Shown here in pieces: positions 48,467 through 59,348 of a DNA stretch of 64,000 nt. The notes under the pieces were generated by a model. The model worked only from the letters and a program-made list of their open reading frames with translations, searched no databases and was not told the origin of the DNA. The position numbers and the translations under genes are program-made. How positions within the stretch are numbered: position 1 is the first letter of the stretch; each line of letters opens with the position of its first letter. This stretch comes from Macrocybe gigantea (taxonomy: Eukaryota; Basidiomycota; Agaricomycetes; Agaricales; Callistosporiaceae), in assembly GCA_011319805.1 (NCBI GenBank), contig SJRY01000229.1:62001-126000 (forward strand), written 5' to 3'.

Positions 48467-50901
48467 ATGACAAGCTTCTCTAGAGATGGCTATGTGGCCG
48501 TGAATGACCCCTCCGACCAGATTTACCCCTTGACTTCGCTTTCAAGGCATTCTCAAGAATCAGAAGATTCTCTGCGAGCTCTGGAACTTGCCGACGGACC
48601 TGCACCCCCAGCGCTCCGACGGTGTGTCGCTATGCGACCGTCCTTGCTTTTTACTCTATGTGACCTATCGTTTCTGCTAGTGGTCGGTCCTATTCCATAT
48701 CTGGTTTCGAATTCCAACATGACTTGGCATGTTCTTTTGTACTACTTCCCTTCACCGTCACATCATAACCCTTATTGCCAAAGCTTCCGCTGAGCAGCAG
48801 CCTTGCAGACTCGGACGTTCTTCCCCGTGATCACGGTGAAAAGAATATAGGACTTATAAATGGTTAGTGATGCGAGACCCGTCAGAACGCAGCATCGTTT
48901 AATATGACATAACTCCTTAGGTATCGCTCTCGTCGTTGGTCTGCAGGTAAGTGGTGAAAATGTCTGCCTATACTCTTAATTGATTCAATGTCGAAAGATT
49001 GGGTCAGGAATCTTGTATGATGCACAGATCGGCTGGTCGATTCTCTTCGTTAACATATTTTTAGTTCATCTCCAGGCATCGTAGTCGCAAATCTTGGAAG
49101 TGTTGGGGCTAGTCTCACAGTATGGATTTTGTCTGGTGTTTTGGCTTGGACCGGTGCAAGCAGTTTTGCAGAGCTGGGCTCGGCTATACCGTTGAATGGA
49201 GGAGCCCAGGCATACTTGTCATATGCCTATGGGCCGCTAATATCATACCTTTTCGCATGGACGGCAATCATAGCATTGAAACCAGGTGCGCTCACGGTGT
49301 ATAATTCCTTCGCACCAGCTCATTGTGGTTGAACAGGATCCAACGCCGTCATTAGTCTCATTTTCGCCGAATATCTCAATCGTATTTTCTGGATCCATAC
49401 CCGCCCTGATGTGTCCCCGGTCGATTTGCCACAGTGGGCCATCAAACTCACAGCAGTCGGAGCAGTTCTTATTGTCACTGTCATCTGCATTGCCACTCGC
49501 AAGCTCGGCTCTCGAGCTGCTGTCGTTTTCACAGTTGTCAAGGTGAGTTTATACAGTCTGTACATTGCCATCAGCTCCTAAGGGCCAGTGTGTAGGTTGC
49601 GGCATTGGTAACCATTATGTCGTCGATTTCAGTTTTTGCGATTCTTAACGAAACGCCAGCTCTTCATCACCGTTTTGGGTATAGTCCAATTGGCACGCCA
49701 CAAGGCATCACCCTCTTTCAAAACATCCCTTTTCGATGGCACTAGCGCAAGTCCCTCCTCTTGGTCGCTCGCATTGTATTCTGGGCTCTGGGCGTTCGAT
49801 GGGTGGGATCAAGCCAACTATGTGGCAGGAGAAATGACTAATCCTGAACGGAATATTCCCCGAGCCATCCACTTCAGCATGGCCCTCGTCATGGTAATTG
49901 GAAACTGCGAACAGCCTACGTTGGAATATTCACGTCAGACAGCTTCTGTTTTTCCTAGCAAATATAGCATATTTTGCAGTGTTAGACAAGGTAAGTCGAG
50001 CACCACATCCTCGTGCTAGACTGACATTTTTGAAGCAAATAGTCGCATTGAGTAATACCGTGGCCCTGGATTTCGGGAAAGCTCTCTTCGGTCCGATCGG
50101 AGGCACCGTCTTCGCCTTTATGGTTGCGTTCTCCTGCTTTGGCGCCTTAAATGGTAATGGCTATCGTCGCACTTTGTTCTTCGGTGCTCATGTGTTGTAG
50201 GTGCATTCTTTACTTCGTCGAGGTTAATTTATGCCGCGGGCAAAGAACGATTTCTTCCTGCTTTATTTGGACGATTGCACCGTTCCCGAAAAACGCCCCT
50301 CAACGCAGCGCTCCTCCAATCGGCTATAACGATATGTTTCGTTTTAATCGGGGGCGGTTTTAGATCGCTGGTCAATTTCTCTGTGGTAGCATCTTGGGCC
50401 TTCTATTTTCTTACAGTAAGTATGATTCTTGGCAAGACGCCATGTCTGTTCAGCCCTGCCATAGGTCCTGGGATTGATCATCCTGCGCATAAAAGAACCA
50501 TTGCTGGAAAGGTATGCGAGGCGATCATCGTTGAACCATTGTGAATGAATTTAGTTGCTGCAAGGCCATATAAGACATGGATCATCACACCACTGATATT
50601 CTGCGGAGTATGCGTCCTCGATTTGTCGTGTATGCCTGAATTCTTATGACCAAATGCTCCATCTTTAGGTTGCCCTTTTTCTCCTCTTTATGCCGATCAT
50701 CGCTGCACCCGTGCAAGCTCTCGCTGTTTTAGGTGAGTTAGACGATAATGGTGTTAGCTTTCCCTGAGTTCTGATTGCTGGACAGGGTTTATTCTGGCTG
50801 GTATACCTTTCTACTATCTCACGCATCGGAACGACAGTGATCAGTGGCGCCTAATCCGTGAGATTCTACCGCGCCCTGTGACTAGCTACTTCTCGGGCTG
50901 A
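48467..50901 (+). CDS. L-type (LAT/SLC7-like) amino-acid transporter of the APC superfamily
   Basis: Plasma-membrane amino-acid permease with about 12 helices. Early exons: 48467-48621, 48798-48862, 48921-48946, 48998-49014, 49065-49285, 49337-49542, 49596-49607, 49660-49893, then from 49943 to the TGA at 50899-50901. Family motifs: GLQIGSGIFSSPG in helix 1, AWTGASSFAELGSAIPLNGG, GLWAFDGWDQANYVAGEM, NPERNIPRAI, and ANIAYFAVLDK. These match LAT and Mup1-like permeases. The C-terminus is short (HRNDSDQWRLIREILPRP). The first intron is about 176 nt, far longer than its neighbours, and may hide another exon. Exon 49596-49607 is only 12 nt. Substrate cannot be told from sequence. Confidence 0.88.
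49596..49607 (+). other. 12-nt micro-exon in the amino-acid transporter
   Basis: GTTGCGGCATTG encodes V-A-A-L between introns ending gtgtag and starting gtaacc. It joins VFTVVK to LFITVLGIVQL, filling the helix as in related transporters. Because it is 12 nt and in phase, skipping it would keep the frame. Confidence 0.65.
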
Positions 50902-51334
50902 CAACGGATACCAGCATGGACCTCGCAGTGCCTCAGACGTATACGTGGACGGTCACCTGCTGAAGAAGGATGGGTGGCAGTCTCGACGGAGGGTGACGAA
51001 GCGACAGAGATGCTTGAGCATAGGCTACGGCGGTGATACTCGTCTCGGCATGCGTTCTCGACTTGGGAGCTGCGCAGTGCAATGTTTAGGCCGAGGATGT
51101 CTCGGTCCGGCGATGGCCGCTGCCGTGGATGATGCGATGCCCGGAAAGGATGACCTGCTTACTACACTATCTGCATGTCCCGTATATAAGAGCCCCTCGG
51201 CGTGGCGTTCTACTATCCTACCTCCGTTGCATTTTCCTCGTATACACCGTCCCCTCCGAACCCCAGATGTGAGCACCGCTAGGCTTTCAGAAAATTTGAA
51301 TTGCTGATTAGCGGCTGATGGGAATCTTCAAAGA
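50902..51334. other. 433-bp intergenic region before ATX1
   Basis: The 3' flank of the transporter and promoter of ATX1. A plus-strand ORF at 50945-51307 is open but has a composition unlike the neighbours, with no recognisable domain, so I do not call a gene. Confidence 0.5.
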
Positions 51335-51337
51335 ATG
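51335..51337 (+). other. Start-codon-only coding exon of ATX1
   Basis: ATG is directly followed by the donor gtaggt. A 53-nt intron ends in gcaag before GTC-GAG-CAT. The result is M-V-E-H-T-Y-K, matching Atx1 N-termini. The exon also carries 5' UTR. Confidence 0.82.
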
Positions 51338-51772
51338 GTAGGTTGTATCGCTCATTTCGGCATCAGTATGACGACTGAGCGAAATGCAAGGTCGAGCATA
51401 CATACAAATTCGACGTGAAGGTATGAAACTCAAGTCGTCCTGAGCGGTATTTCTCAGACAAAATACCAGATGACCTGCTCCGGATGTTCTGGTGCAGTCA
51501 CTCGTGTCCTCGAGAAGGCTAAATCGGACGGTCGGTATTACCCAAATATCGTTCGGATCACATTAATGGCGGAACGCACATCTTGCAGGTGTATCCGATT
51601 TCAGTGTAGACCTTGAAAAGCAGGAGGTCATCGTCAAGGGTACGATGCCATACGACGACGTCCTCACGAGGATAAAGAAGACCGGAAAGGAGGTGAGCCC
51701 AATTTATCCTTGAGAAGAACGATGCATACTGAACGCTACATACAGGTACGATCCGGCGAGGTTGTCATGTAA
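51335..51772 (+). CDS. ATX1: Copper chaperone Atx1
   Basis: Cytosolic copper carrier that hands Cu(I) to the Ccc2-type ATPase in the secretory pathway. Exons: 51335-51337, 51391-51420, 51470-51530, 51589-51692, 51746-51772 (74 aa, normal size). The heavy-metal-associated fold starts EHTYKFDVKMTCSGCSGAV, with copper-binding Cys14 and Cys17 in M-T-C-S-G-C. Later blocks are VSDFSVDLEKQEVIVKG and IKKTGKEVRSGEVVM. The first coding exon is just ATG. The frame of exon 2 has no ATG and meets a TGA 15 bases upstream, so the start codon must come from the preceding exon. Confidence 0.93.
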
Positions 51773-52245
51773 ACTGTATCAAGTGGCGATGGAGTCGCGT
51801 ACTCTCTTGTGACATATGGATATCTGCTTGTTGAACGGTGTCTGTTTTGCGTGCTATTGGATCTATACAATCATATACGTCCCAATAGGACAAATCCACG
51901 TTCCGTTTTCTTACCCGTCCTTCGCACTCGATGCAAACTTTTTAGTTGTAGGACATTCCGTTTCAGATGTTTTCGAGCAGAAATCCATTGTCAACATACA
52001 TCAGATATGTGGGAAGCAGGAACGGCTTGTCGTTAGAGGGCCTCCCAGATAACCAACCGCCAAGGATTGTTTTTGTCTCCGTAATGGATGCACTGTCAAG
52101 TGAGGATCCCCCCTCGTTGGAGTCTGCTTGGTCCACTTCGACCGGGTAGAGCGGGACAGTCATCTACTGGCCATTAGAACAAAACTAAATCCCGAGCGTC
52201 ATTGTAACTACGTACGGTAGTACTGCCATGCTGTTATATTAATGT
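51773..52245. other. Intergenic region between ATX1 and TRM1
   Basis: These 473 bp hold the ATX1 3' end and TRM1 promoter. Overlapping short ORFs on both strands at 51963-52163 look like chance. No domain is visible. Confidence 0.45.
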
Positions 52246-52419
52246 ATGATAAGCGAAGGGTCCCTATATGCACGGTATCGACGTCGACGACCACGTCGAG
52301 GCGCCAGGTCGAACCTTGCGTCAAATTTGTCACCCGCGTTCTTGACCAAAACGATACTCAGGCGACTTCTTTTCAGGCCTCTGTGCCGCCCATATCGCGC
52401 GCGTCGCACCTTGTCGACC

Positions 52420-54724
52420 ATGGAGAAGCCTATAATTGTCCCAGACGGCTTCACTCTGCACACCGAAAACACGGCGCATATTCTCCTTTCCTCAGATGAG
52501 GCGTTCTTGAACCCTGTGCAAGAATTCAATCGTGACCTCAGTGTCGCATCAATTAGAGTCTGGAGTGAACAAATGGACAAGATCAAGGAGATGAAATGGC
52601 GCGAGTCAGTGGAGAAGAAGGCTAAAAAACGAAAAGGTGCATCGTGAGCTGAGCGTATCACCTCCATCGTGGGCTGAACACGACCGTTGGTAGTTTCTAG
52701 CGACACCGCGATGGCCAACCATAATTTATCACAGGAGGCGGGAGAGCAGCCTGCGACCGAAACTGTGGCTTCTCGTCCTCAACGGCTTTGGGAGGTACAC
52801 AGCGCGTTACTATTCGACTTTCATTAGGGCGCATCTTCTAACAGCTTCATATTCCAGAGTCCAAAATTCGTGTTGCTTGAACCGCTCGCTGCTACCGGTC
52901 TTCGTTCCATTCGATATGCAAAGGAGATACCCTTAATCAAGTGAGGCTCTCAAGTGTTTTTCACGCAATTCTTGAGCCTGATTCCGGAGAGGTATATCAT
53001 CGCGAATGACTTGTCTCCTTCTGCGATAGAAGCAATGAAACGGAACATCGAGGTAAATGGGTTAGCGCTTGAGAATGCAGAATCTTCGGGCGGCGAAAAC
53101 GCAGGCAAAGTCCGTGTTAAAGAGGGTGATGCACGGTACGGCTAATGCATTTCTCAATGCTGGCGATGCAGTTGATTTAGCGGCCCTTTTCTGCTAGTAC
53201 CTTGATGTATATGCATCGAGAAGAAAAGGATCGGGTGGATGTGATTGACTTAGATCCATACGGTACAGCAGCACCATTCATCGACGCCGCTGTGCAGTGC
53301 GTCAAGGACGGAGGTCAGTGTGCATGCGTCATCTTGTTTCCAACACAGATCTTATTCGCATAACGCCGCAGGCCTACTTTGTATAACGTGCACGGATCTT
53401 TCTGTGTTGGCGACGAACAATTATCCTGAGAAATGGTACGCACTTTCGACCCATACATGTGAGGAAGGATCTTAGTCTTCACTCGGCAGTTTCTCGAATT
53501 ACGGTGGCGTGCCTATAAAGGCGGAATACTGCCATGAAACTGTAAGGGGACGCTCATCATTTCATCAGACTTCCTCATTTAATCCATTCATAGGCTCTTC
53601 GTCTTGTGCTTCACTCAGTTTCCACGTCAGCGGCGCGCTACGGCCGATATATAGAACCTCTCTTGTCACTATCTATCGATTTCTACGTTCGACTCTTCAT
53701 ACGCGTCAAAACATCGCCACTGGAGGTGAAGAAAGCGCTGGCGTATGTACCTCTAGAATTATCTTTTCTAGTTTTGACTCTTTCCAGAAAGACGGCGACG
53801 TACTACGTCTGCAGCTTTTGCCAGACACACTATGAACAGCCATTAGGAAAGATTACTGAAAAGAAACACGAGCCCTCTGGGAACATCAACTATCTGTTCA
53901 AATTGCACACCGGTCCAACCGTCGCAGAAAAATGTCCCGAATGTGATTCTACACTCCATGTTAGTCATGCTGCCTGATCTCTTGTGTGCATATCTCACTA
54001 GCAGTGCAGATGGGGGTCCCATGTGGTCAGGTCCAATACACGACACAGATTTCATCTCATCGGTTTTGGAACATCTTGAAGGCAACGAGGACAAGTATGG
54101 TACAGCAATTCGCATGAAAGGAATGTTGACGGTCGCAAGAGAGGTTAGTCGCTATCTGTCATCACTCACGCTCTGAACATGACGTCGGCATCCACCAGGA
54201 GCTTCACACTCCGTTCTACTTCACACCTTCCAAAGTGGCCAGTTTCTTCCACTGTGCTACGCCCTCTCTCGATGATGTCGCGTAAGTGGATGTGTCTCGA
54301 TTATCACGCAGTGGTTTCACCTGGAACGCATTAGCTCTGCTCTTCTACACGCCGGCCATAAGATATCTCGCTCGCATGCTTGTCCTGGTTCTTTGAAGAC
54401 GACTGCGGCACGGAGCATCGTGCACAGCGTTTTCCGCTCGTGGATTAAGCTCAGCCCAGTCAAAATGAGCAACGTGTCGGAAAATTCGCCGACGCGGCGA
54501 TTACTTGCCTCGGAGCCCAGGTAGGACCGTTTCTCCTTTTGGTTGATAACGGGGATACAAGCATTACTTGCAGCTTTGAAGCCAATTTCAAGAGGCATCC
54601 AGACTCTGTGACGTCTTCGAGCAAAGTGAAGCTCGTCAGGTATCAAGAAAATCCCACCAGTCATTGGGGACCTGGGACAAAGGCTGCTGGGACGAAGCGC
54701 AAACGTATAACAGACAACAACTAA
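52420..54724 (+). CDS. TRM1: tRNA (guanine26-N2/N2)-dimethyltransferase Trm1
   Basis: SAM-dependent enzyme that makes m2,2G26 in tRNAs of nucleus and mitochondria. First exons: 52420-52643, 52701-52794, 52858-52940, 52992-53135, 53198-53313, from 53372 onward. The stop is at 54722-54724. Blocks: [17 protein letters not shown], the SAM-binding [19 protein letters not shown], the catalytic [50 protein letters not shown], a Cys4 zinc site (CSFC ... CPEC) and [11 protein letters not shown]. The tail is basic ([11 protein letters not shown]). The same frame is open upstream to an ATG at 52246 and encodes an arginine-rich segment that could target mitochondria. Confidence 0.94.
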
Positions 54725-54815
54725 CAAATTCAAAACGCACATATCCATAACCTATGTGTTACAAACCGGATAATTAGGGGAGAAAGTGTCACGAAAAAAT
54801 TTACTGGCACATCAA

Positions 54816-57800
54816 TCACGACTCCGTGTCCGCAGCAGCAGCAACTTTGGCGTTTCCACCTTTGCCGGGCTTCTTGACTATCCAGACATGTTGTAGTAGT
54901 ACAGCAGCGGACGGCCGAGCTTCGTGGTCTAGCTCAAAAGTCTTTTCCAGAAAATCCTGAGCCTCTGGTGTGATATCCGATGGTATAGTAGGCTTCGCCA
55001 GCGAGCCGATCTGTCCATAGAAGGTCAGGATGCGTGCATGACGATACAGTACAGATCGATCGAACCCTGAAGATAGCCTGCATCTGCGTTAGTTGCGCCC
55101 AGGGATGCTCTCCTGTCAACATCTCTACTACAAGGCAGCCTACGCTCCAAATATCTGCCTTTTTTGTGTGGCCTGTTTGTTTGACCACCTCTGGCGCCAT
55201 CCAAAACACCGACCCTTGCAATGATGGTCGGTTGGCGCGATTGCCACCAAGCAGATCTACGACCCATCGGATTTCAGCAACTGCGTCCGGCTAATCCACA
55301 AGTAGCACTCACTATCATCCACCTTTTTTGAGATACCAAAATCGGAGATTTTCACGCCGCCCTTGTTGTCGACGAGAATATTTGCACCTTTGATATCGCG
55401 ATGTATGATGTCTCGCTCGTGCAAATAGTTCAACCCTTGCAAGATTTGACGCACAAAGTTCTTCACAAGTGGTTCTTCGAAAGCACCATAATTTCGCAGC
55501 AGAGCAGAAACCGAACCTCCGGGTACGTATTCCAAGAAAATGTTGAGATATTCATCGTCAATGGACGAGTCTGATAGCGGAGGCAATCAAGAGCCATTCA
55601 CAATGCGAAGAAATTTAAAAAAAAACACTAACACAAATATTGGACAATGTTTTCATGTTGCAAATTGTTGAGGAGCTCGATTTCCCTTTCCAGGGCGCTG
55701 AGCATACCTTTCTTGCGCTCCTGATTAACTGATGAACCCGTCGGAAGTTCGACTTGTTTGACAGCCATGAGCAAGCCGCTTGAAGCGTCCATTCCTAGGT
55801 AAACTTTGCCAAAGGATCCAGCACCGATCAGCGCCCCCTTGATCCATTTATTCGCTGGAGAACACCGAGCGGGTTAAGACCACTTAGTGAGGACGGTGCA
55901 AGATGTTTACCTCTCTTGGGTGTCTCTTCATCATCTTCGTTCTCTTCATCTCCGAGCACGCCCTCATTTGCGCCGTCTTCGGCGGCTGTTCCCTCGTCAT
56001 CTGCAGCGAGTACATCATCCGTCTCTCCTTCCGAATCGACGCGTGTCCATTCGTCCGAATCCGATTCACGATGAATGTTCATACTCGCGCGGCGGTTCTC
56101 GACCTCGGCGGTGATCTCATCCACGGTCATCAGGCTGGCCGTGTCTGACCTGTCGCGCTTGCTCCGGAGCTCAGTCATGTAGCTCATGCGTCTAGAAGGG
56201 TTTGGGAGGACTTGCGGTGCTGGCGGTGCGCGGTGTTCTGCAATGCTCTCTTCTAAGGACTCGGTAAGCGATTGAGATTGAGGAATAGGCGGTAGAAGCT
56301 GCGGTCGTGCAGCTGTTGCGAGGGCTGGGTCAGGATCGGGGTTCTCGATGGCATCTTCTGGATGGAGTTCGAGAGATTGGCCGTCATCCGTCGAGAGAGA
56401 CATCCGGGGTATTTCTTCGCTCGGACTGTCTATTTGGGTATCGCTATACTGAGAGGGCTTTTCCGGCGGAGGTGGTGGTGCGAGAGACGAGAACGAGGAC
56501 CTACTAGGGGATGTCGAGGTTCGAGTTTGAGACCCTTGCGTACTGCTGCTAAATCTCGATGTCAAGGATGGATTGTATGTAGAGTTGCTGCTGCGCCTGA
56601 CTGAGGCGAGGGTACTGGTGCGCATCATACTATGCCTAGCTGTGCGCTCGAGCAGTTTCTTCTCCGTGAACGGGAAATACTCCGTCAAGTGGTTGGTGAT
56701 CAGTTCACTGGGCGGCCGTTGGCCGAAGAAATTGCGGAGCTTGGAAGGACGTTTCGCGGCGCTACTCACAGCGGTACTGGACGTGCCGGATGTTGGCGAG
56801 GGGGGTCCAAAGCTCGCTCTGGGTCTCGCACTCCGAGACCGCTGAGTATGCTTATGGAGCTTGCGCGTTTCGTGCTCTTGCTGGTCTGCCCTGGACTGAG
56901 GAATTTGCCTTGAGCCGGAGAGGAGCTGCCATTGCGGTCGTCGTGTCTTCTAGCTCTTGATATCCTCCTCAAGGTCAGGCCATGCTCTCGAGTAGGGTGG
57001 TCGGGGAGTGACAGATGGTCAACAACTCTGCTTCGGTTAACGGCGCGCCTGAATGCAAGAGATAAGTGCATTGAAGATCTTTTTTTTGAAGCAGAGTTTG
57101 TGAACCCACCTGGTCCATCTTCTTGGCCCATATCAATATAGACGCCCCATCCGTCTATGCTAAGTCCACCGTCCTCCGTTTGAATATGATCCGTGGATTC
57201 GTCTCCGCTCCTCGGACCACCCTTGCCAAACTTCTTCAAAACCTTCTCCAGCACCTCCACACCACCAGCACATGTCGCAACATCGATCGTAGTGGACAGT
57301 CCCTCTTCGGGTAGAACAAATTTCACTAGTTTGCGCCGCAGCGCGTCCAGAGGCAAAACGTTGGAATGGGGAGTGCTGGGGTTGAAAGGACCGCGGCCGA
57401 CGGTGTAAGCCTGAGAGGGTGGAGAAGGGGAGCTAGATGCAGAGCTGTGCTGACCGATGAACGATTCTGCGATGGGAGAGAGATTATACGCTTGCGCCGA
57501 CTGGGAGGCGGTGAGCGAGGGTTGGGCTGTCGCATATGGGTGTCCATTCCCCGTGGAGGGACGAGGTGGCAGTTTCGTGGGGCCGGGAGAAGCAACGCCG
57601 AGGGAGTTGTTCCGTCCGTGCATAGCATTGACCATGTTGGAACGACTGCTACGGGGCAAAGGGGACGTGGATCGAGGCTGGGCAGCCTTTCCGTTGTTCG
57701 TGTTGTTAGTCGGAGTGGCACCATGATATGCTCCCCAATTGGAAGCAGAGGAAGGGGTGAGTAGATCCCTATTCTGGGACGGAGTGGACAGGGTTGGATT

Positions 57801-58691
57801 GGGATAATTGGAAGAGTTGTCGCCTTGGGTAGGCGTTCGGCGACCTGTGTTGTTCAAGGGTCTCGCGATCGTTCTGGTGGCGCTGGAAGTGGGTGGTAAG
57901 GGGGGTTTCCCGGTAGGTGCGGGTGCGGGAGGGGGCAGATTGTGGCGGTGGGCGGATTGGGATGCCGTTGGGTTCGGTAGGGGGCGGACGGGGTGGGTTT
58001 GACTGGGTCGGGTAGCGCTGTCCGGCTCAAGCTTGGGCAGGTCACCTCGGTTGACATTTGGCAAGAGCTGCAACGGTGCGGGGCGCCCCGTTCGAGAGGA
58101 TAGACGAGTAGGAGGAGACGGTTCGGGCCTATCAGGAGTTGCTCTGTCTTGTGCTGCCGATTTCTGAGGTTCTTGATTGTGTTCTGGGCTGGGTCGGGGC
58201 CGGTTGCTGTCTAGCAAGGGAGTTACGACGCGGGCAGCGGAGCGCTGTCGGAGGGCCTTGACTGCGTTGATTATCCTCAATCGGTCGCCTACGCTAGCGA
58301 CGCCCATCTCTTTGAGGGTAATCTGATCTAGCTCCAGGAGGACGTCGCCTCTGATATCATTGGCCTTGAAGGTCGCTGCATGGCTGCCACACTTGATGTC
58401 CGTCAACCAGCGGGCGACGTGGGCATCGGACCAAGTCCTGATGAACTCTGTGTACGATACACCGGGAGGGGGTTCGAGGAACGAGCTGGCTTGAGAAGCA
58501 ACGGTCGGCGTGATTGGGAAGGGCACAGTCTGTCCTCGAATGTTTGGAGCAACAATTGGATGTGATCGAGCGGCAATGGTCTGTTGAGCTGAGAACTGCG
58601 CGGTGGGTGACGCCGGGGAAGACGGCTTGGGAGGAGAATGAGAGACGTTGTCGAGGCCATGGAACGGGCCAGAAGCGGTCATGGTCGCCAT
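54816..58691 (-). CDS. STE11: MAP kinase kinase kinase Ste11 (SAM-RA-kinase), two apparent frame breaks
   Basis: MAPKKK of pheromone, filamentation and osmotic pathways. Order: disordered start, SAM domain ([17 protein letters not shown] ... [14 protein letters not shown]), proline/serine-rich linker, Ras-association domain ([18 protein letters not shown] ... [15 protein letters not shown]), the Ste11-specific [19 protein letters not shown], and the C-terminal kinase with [28 protein letters not shown] and WMAPEV. The tail ends AAAADTES. After the RA domain the frame is lost at the C run 57003-57006 and again at 56800-56805. One extra C in each restores continuity. The start is uncertain: 58691 is the first safe ATG, but open coding-like sequence (PRSRASVNSGRRPRRSPPNF) extends to about 58780. 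Confidence 0.9.
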
Positions 58692-59348
58692 ATCATGAGA
58701 TGGGAAATTGGGCGGAGAGCGACGAGGCCGGCGGCCAGAATTGACAGATGCACGAGAGCGCGGATCAGTGAGGCTTGCTACAGCCACAATGCGTTAAAAA
58801 CTTCTTTTTTTTTCTTTTCTTCTTCTTTGACGCAGCTACGGGCGTTTTGACTGACATCAACTAGACGTACTTAGATCAACGTCGACCGTAGCGGAAACTT
58901 CGGACAGTGAGACTGCGGTATCTATGTAAATACATGACTGGCTCAGCAGAGGCCAAAAGGCAACTGATCTGTTCGGCATTCCGAAGGAACCGATGCCAGT
59001 GAAACGTCGACAGCGGTGCCACTGCTGACAGACAGTCGGCGCTGGTGTTTATCAAATCCGAAAAAAGAAGAATAGGGAACGGCCGTTCATGAATGGTAAG
59101 CATTCATCAGGAACGAGGAGTGTTAGAAATGCCGAATAAACGTGGATAAATAAATGTGGTCGACGGCCAGTCAGCGCCGGCTTGTCAAGTCAAACCTCCA
59201 TCGAGACTGTTGCGAACTCTCCGCTACCTACAAAAAAAAAAGGGTGCGTCACCTTTTCCTCTCCCCTTCCTTTGTTCTTCATCCCCTCCTTCCTTCTCTT
59301 CTTTGCTTTCCCCCCTCTCTCTTTCTCAGTGTCGCTGTTAAACCCGTT
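58692..59348. other. Divergent region between STE11 and AGS1
   Basis: The first about 90 bases may belong to an upstream STE11 exon. The rest looks non-coding, with a purine-rich tract near 58800-58830 (A on the STE11 strand) and a CT-rich leader (59250-59330) just before the AGS1 start, common in strongly expressed fungal genes. Confidence 0.5.

Noticed and set aside
50945..51307. 120-codon plus-strand ORF between the transporter and ATX1
   Set aside because: It has odd Arg/Cys-rich composition, no domain, no intron pattern typical of the window, and overlaps flanking regulatory sequence. It is probably chance.
55884..56604. Overlapping ORFs opposite the STE11 linker
   Set aside because: They mirror the GC-rich, repetitive linker of STE11 and have no recognisable content.
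59154..59348. 65-residue N-terminal extension of AGS1
   Set aside because: The extra sequence comes from a CT-rich leader. The ATG at 59349 starts directly with a good signal peptide.
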